NCBI GenBank assembly: GCA_964399965.1
Contig: CAYNRX010000037.1
Span: forward strand, 1 to 22,915
DNA length: 22,915 nt
Reading direction: 5' to 3'
Origin: UBA1381 sp964399965
GTDB taxonomy: Bacteria; Bacillota; Clostridia; UBA1381
Shown here one piece after another: positions 22,336 to 22,915 of this stretch (its first letter is position 1; each line of letters opens with the position of its first letter). Both the position numbers and the translations under genes were made by a program. Below the pieces are notes generated by a model. It did not search any database and was not told the origin of the DNA. It saw nothing but the letters and a program-made list of their open reading frames with translations.

Positions 22336-22833
22336 TTATTCCCCGGACATAAAACAGCCGGTGATATGCAGACAGCGCAGCGCGCGGTAATTATACGTAG
22401 AAAGCGGCCGGAAGAGCGCATCGGACGAATGCGCGGCCAAAAGTATCCCCGAGGGAGTCGGCGAAAGCACGGCTACCACGACCGGCGAATGGTCAAAACG
22501 GCCATCGCGGTTAAAATCGAGCTGGATAACGTCCCCCGGCTCCGCCTCCTCAAGGCCGGTCTCCACAGCCCGGGGGCCGGGGCCGCGGTTGGTCACGAGG
22601 AAGCGGTAAAGCTCGTTGACTCCTGTCCAAGCGGGAGCACGTTCGTTGAGGCTTACGTAATACCAGCCGTAGGTGGGCGTGAAATTCATCACGCCACAGC
22701 CGGCGTAGATGACCTGCGAGGCGAAATTGGTGCAGTCGCCGCCGAGGTCGGAGAAATCGTAAAACTCAGGGTTGCGGCCGTAGGCCCAGCGTTTGGCATA
22801 ACGCACGGCGGCCGCTCTGTCGTATTCGGGCAT
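22336..22833 (-). CDS. Amidase_6 (cell-wall-hydrolase-like) domain protein
   Basis: 165 residues forming a single NlpC/P60-fold putative amidase domain (Amidase_6 type). The diagnostic N-terminal block is YDRAAAVRYAKRWAYGRNP, then YDFSDLGGDCTNFASQVIYA with the presumed catalytic Cys34. The catalytic His is likely in GRFDHSPVVVAV, with AAHSSDALFRPL and a final YNYRALRCLHI strand. There is no signal peptide, so it may be cytosolic or exported by another route; longer relatives carry a leader and wall-binding domains. The ATG at 22833 has GGAGGTGA seven bases upstream. A truncated copy of the dispersed element begins 28 bases upstream of the start. Confidence 0.87.
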   Translation of the reverse strand: MPEYDRAAAVRYAKRWAYGRNPEFYDFSDLGGDCTNFASQVIYAGCGVMNFTPTYGWYYVSLNERAPAWTGVNELYRFLVTNRGPGPRAVETGLEEAEPGDVIQLDFNRDGRFDHSPVVVAVLSPTPSGILLAAHSSDALFRPLSTYNYRALRCLHITGCFMSGE

Positions 22834-22861
22834 AATGTCACCTCCAATTAGTTATAAACGC

Positions 22862-22915
22862 TAGTCAATTGCGAAACTTTTTCGCAATTGATTTCTGGCT
22901 AATGAAGAAAATAAA
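22862..22915 (+). mobile_element. MITE-like structured element, copy C (cut by window end)
   Basis: TAGTCAATTGCGAAACTTTTTCGC... is identical to copy B over the first 41 bases and also carries copy A's TAATGAAG. Hairpin 1 is complete; hairpin 2 is cut by the window end. It lies in the 5' region of the minus-strand amidase gene with its left end facing that gene, i.e. the opposite orientation, relative to the neighbouring start codon, to copies A and B. Confidence 0.8.

Noticed and set aside
22309..22851. 180-residue plus-strand open frame opposite the amidase gene
   Set aside because: Composition is that of an antisense shadow (His/Arg/Pro/Gly-rich), with no Shine-Dalgarno; the minus-strand frame has clear Amidase_6 motifs.

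Overview
The window looks like a chromosomal segment of a low-to-mid-GC Firmicute, most likely a Clostridia (Oscillospirales/Ruminococcaceae-like) bacterium. The reasons are strong AGGAGG ribosome binding sites, TTG starts, the soj-spo0J-DUF4446-serS gene order, a DUF4446 protein, an Amidase_6 protein and a manganese (yybP-ykoY) riboswitch in front of mntP. The species cannot be named from the sequence.

Layout. 1-5458 (minus): a visibly more AT-rich type I restriction-modification operon hsdR-hsdM-hsdS with overlapping stop/start codons; hsdS runs off the window. 5590-10316 (minus): cvpA, then a chromosome-partition operon parA-parB-DUF4446-membrane coiled-coil protein-serS behind an extended -10 promoter. 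10500-11387 (minus): an AraC-type regulator. 11783-13095 (plus): thyA-dfrA, the thymidylate/tetrahydrofolate pair, convergent with an M14 zinc peptidase (minus). 14086-17890 (plus): a manganese-homeostasis transcription unit with promoter, a riboswitch-like hairpin, a 47-residue peptide gene, a second and clearer yybP-ykoY riboswitch with terminator, mntP and a P2A-type cation ATPase. 17997-18812 (minus): an SCP2-like protein and a Nudix hydrolase. 19322-22192 (plus): an orphan HTH-N6-adenine methyltransferase and an RlmI/RlmK-like methyltransferase. 22336-22833 (minus): an Amidase_6 protein.

The most interesting content is not a protein. A dispersed element of about 213-215 bp occurs complete at 11540-11752 and 19081-19295 and is cut by the window end at 22862-22915. 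It has imperfect terminal inverted repeats (YAGTCAATTGC.../...CAATTATCTA) and five strong hairpins. The middle three are enclosed by a long-range TTCTGG/CCAGAA pairing, which resembles a four-way junction. Both full copies are flanked by direct repeats (14 bp and 11 bp) that look like target-site duplications. Both also sit immediately downstream of the -10 box of a good sigma-A promoter, so the structure becomes the 5' leader of thyA and of the methyltransferase gene. Two 32-34 bp miniature versions, again with about 11-bp duplications, sit exactly at the stop-codon/Shine-Dalgarno junctions parA|parB and parB|DUF4446. A lone right-end hairpin precedes the cation ATPase. No transposase is encoded in the window, so the family would be non-autonomous (MITE-like) or spread by an unknown route.

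The second interesting point is that two AAGGGAGTAG aptamer-like leaders bracket a small peptide gene in front of mntP, which suggests a manganese-responsive small protein.
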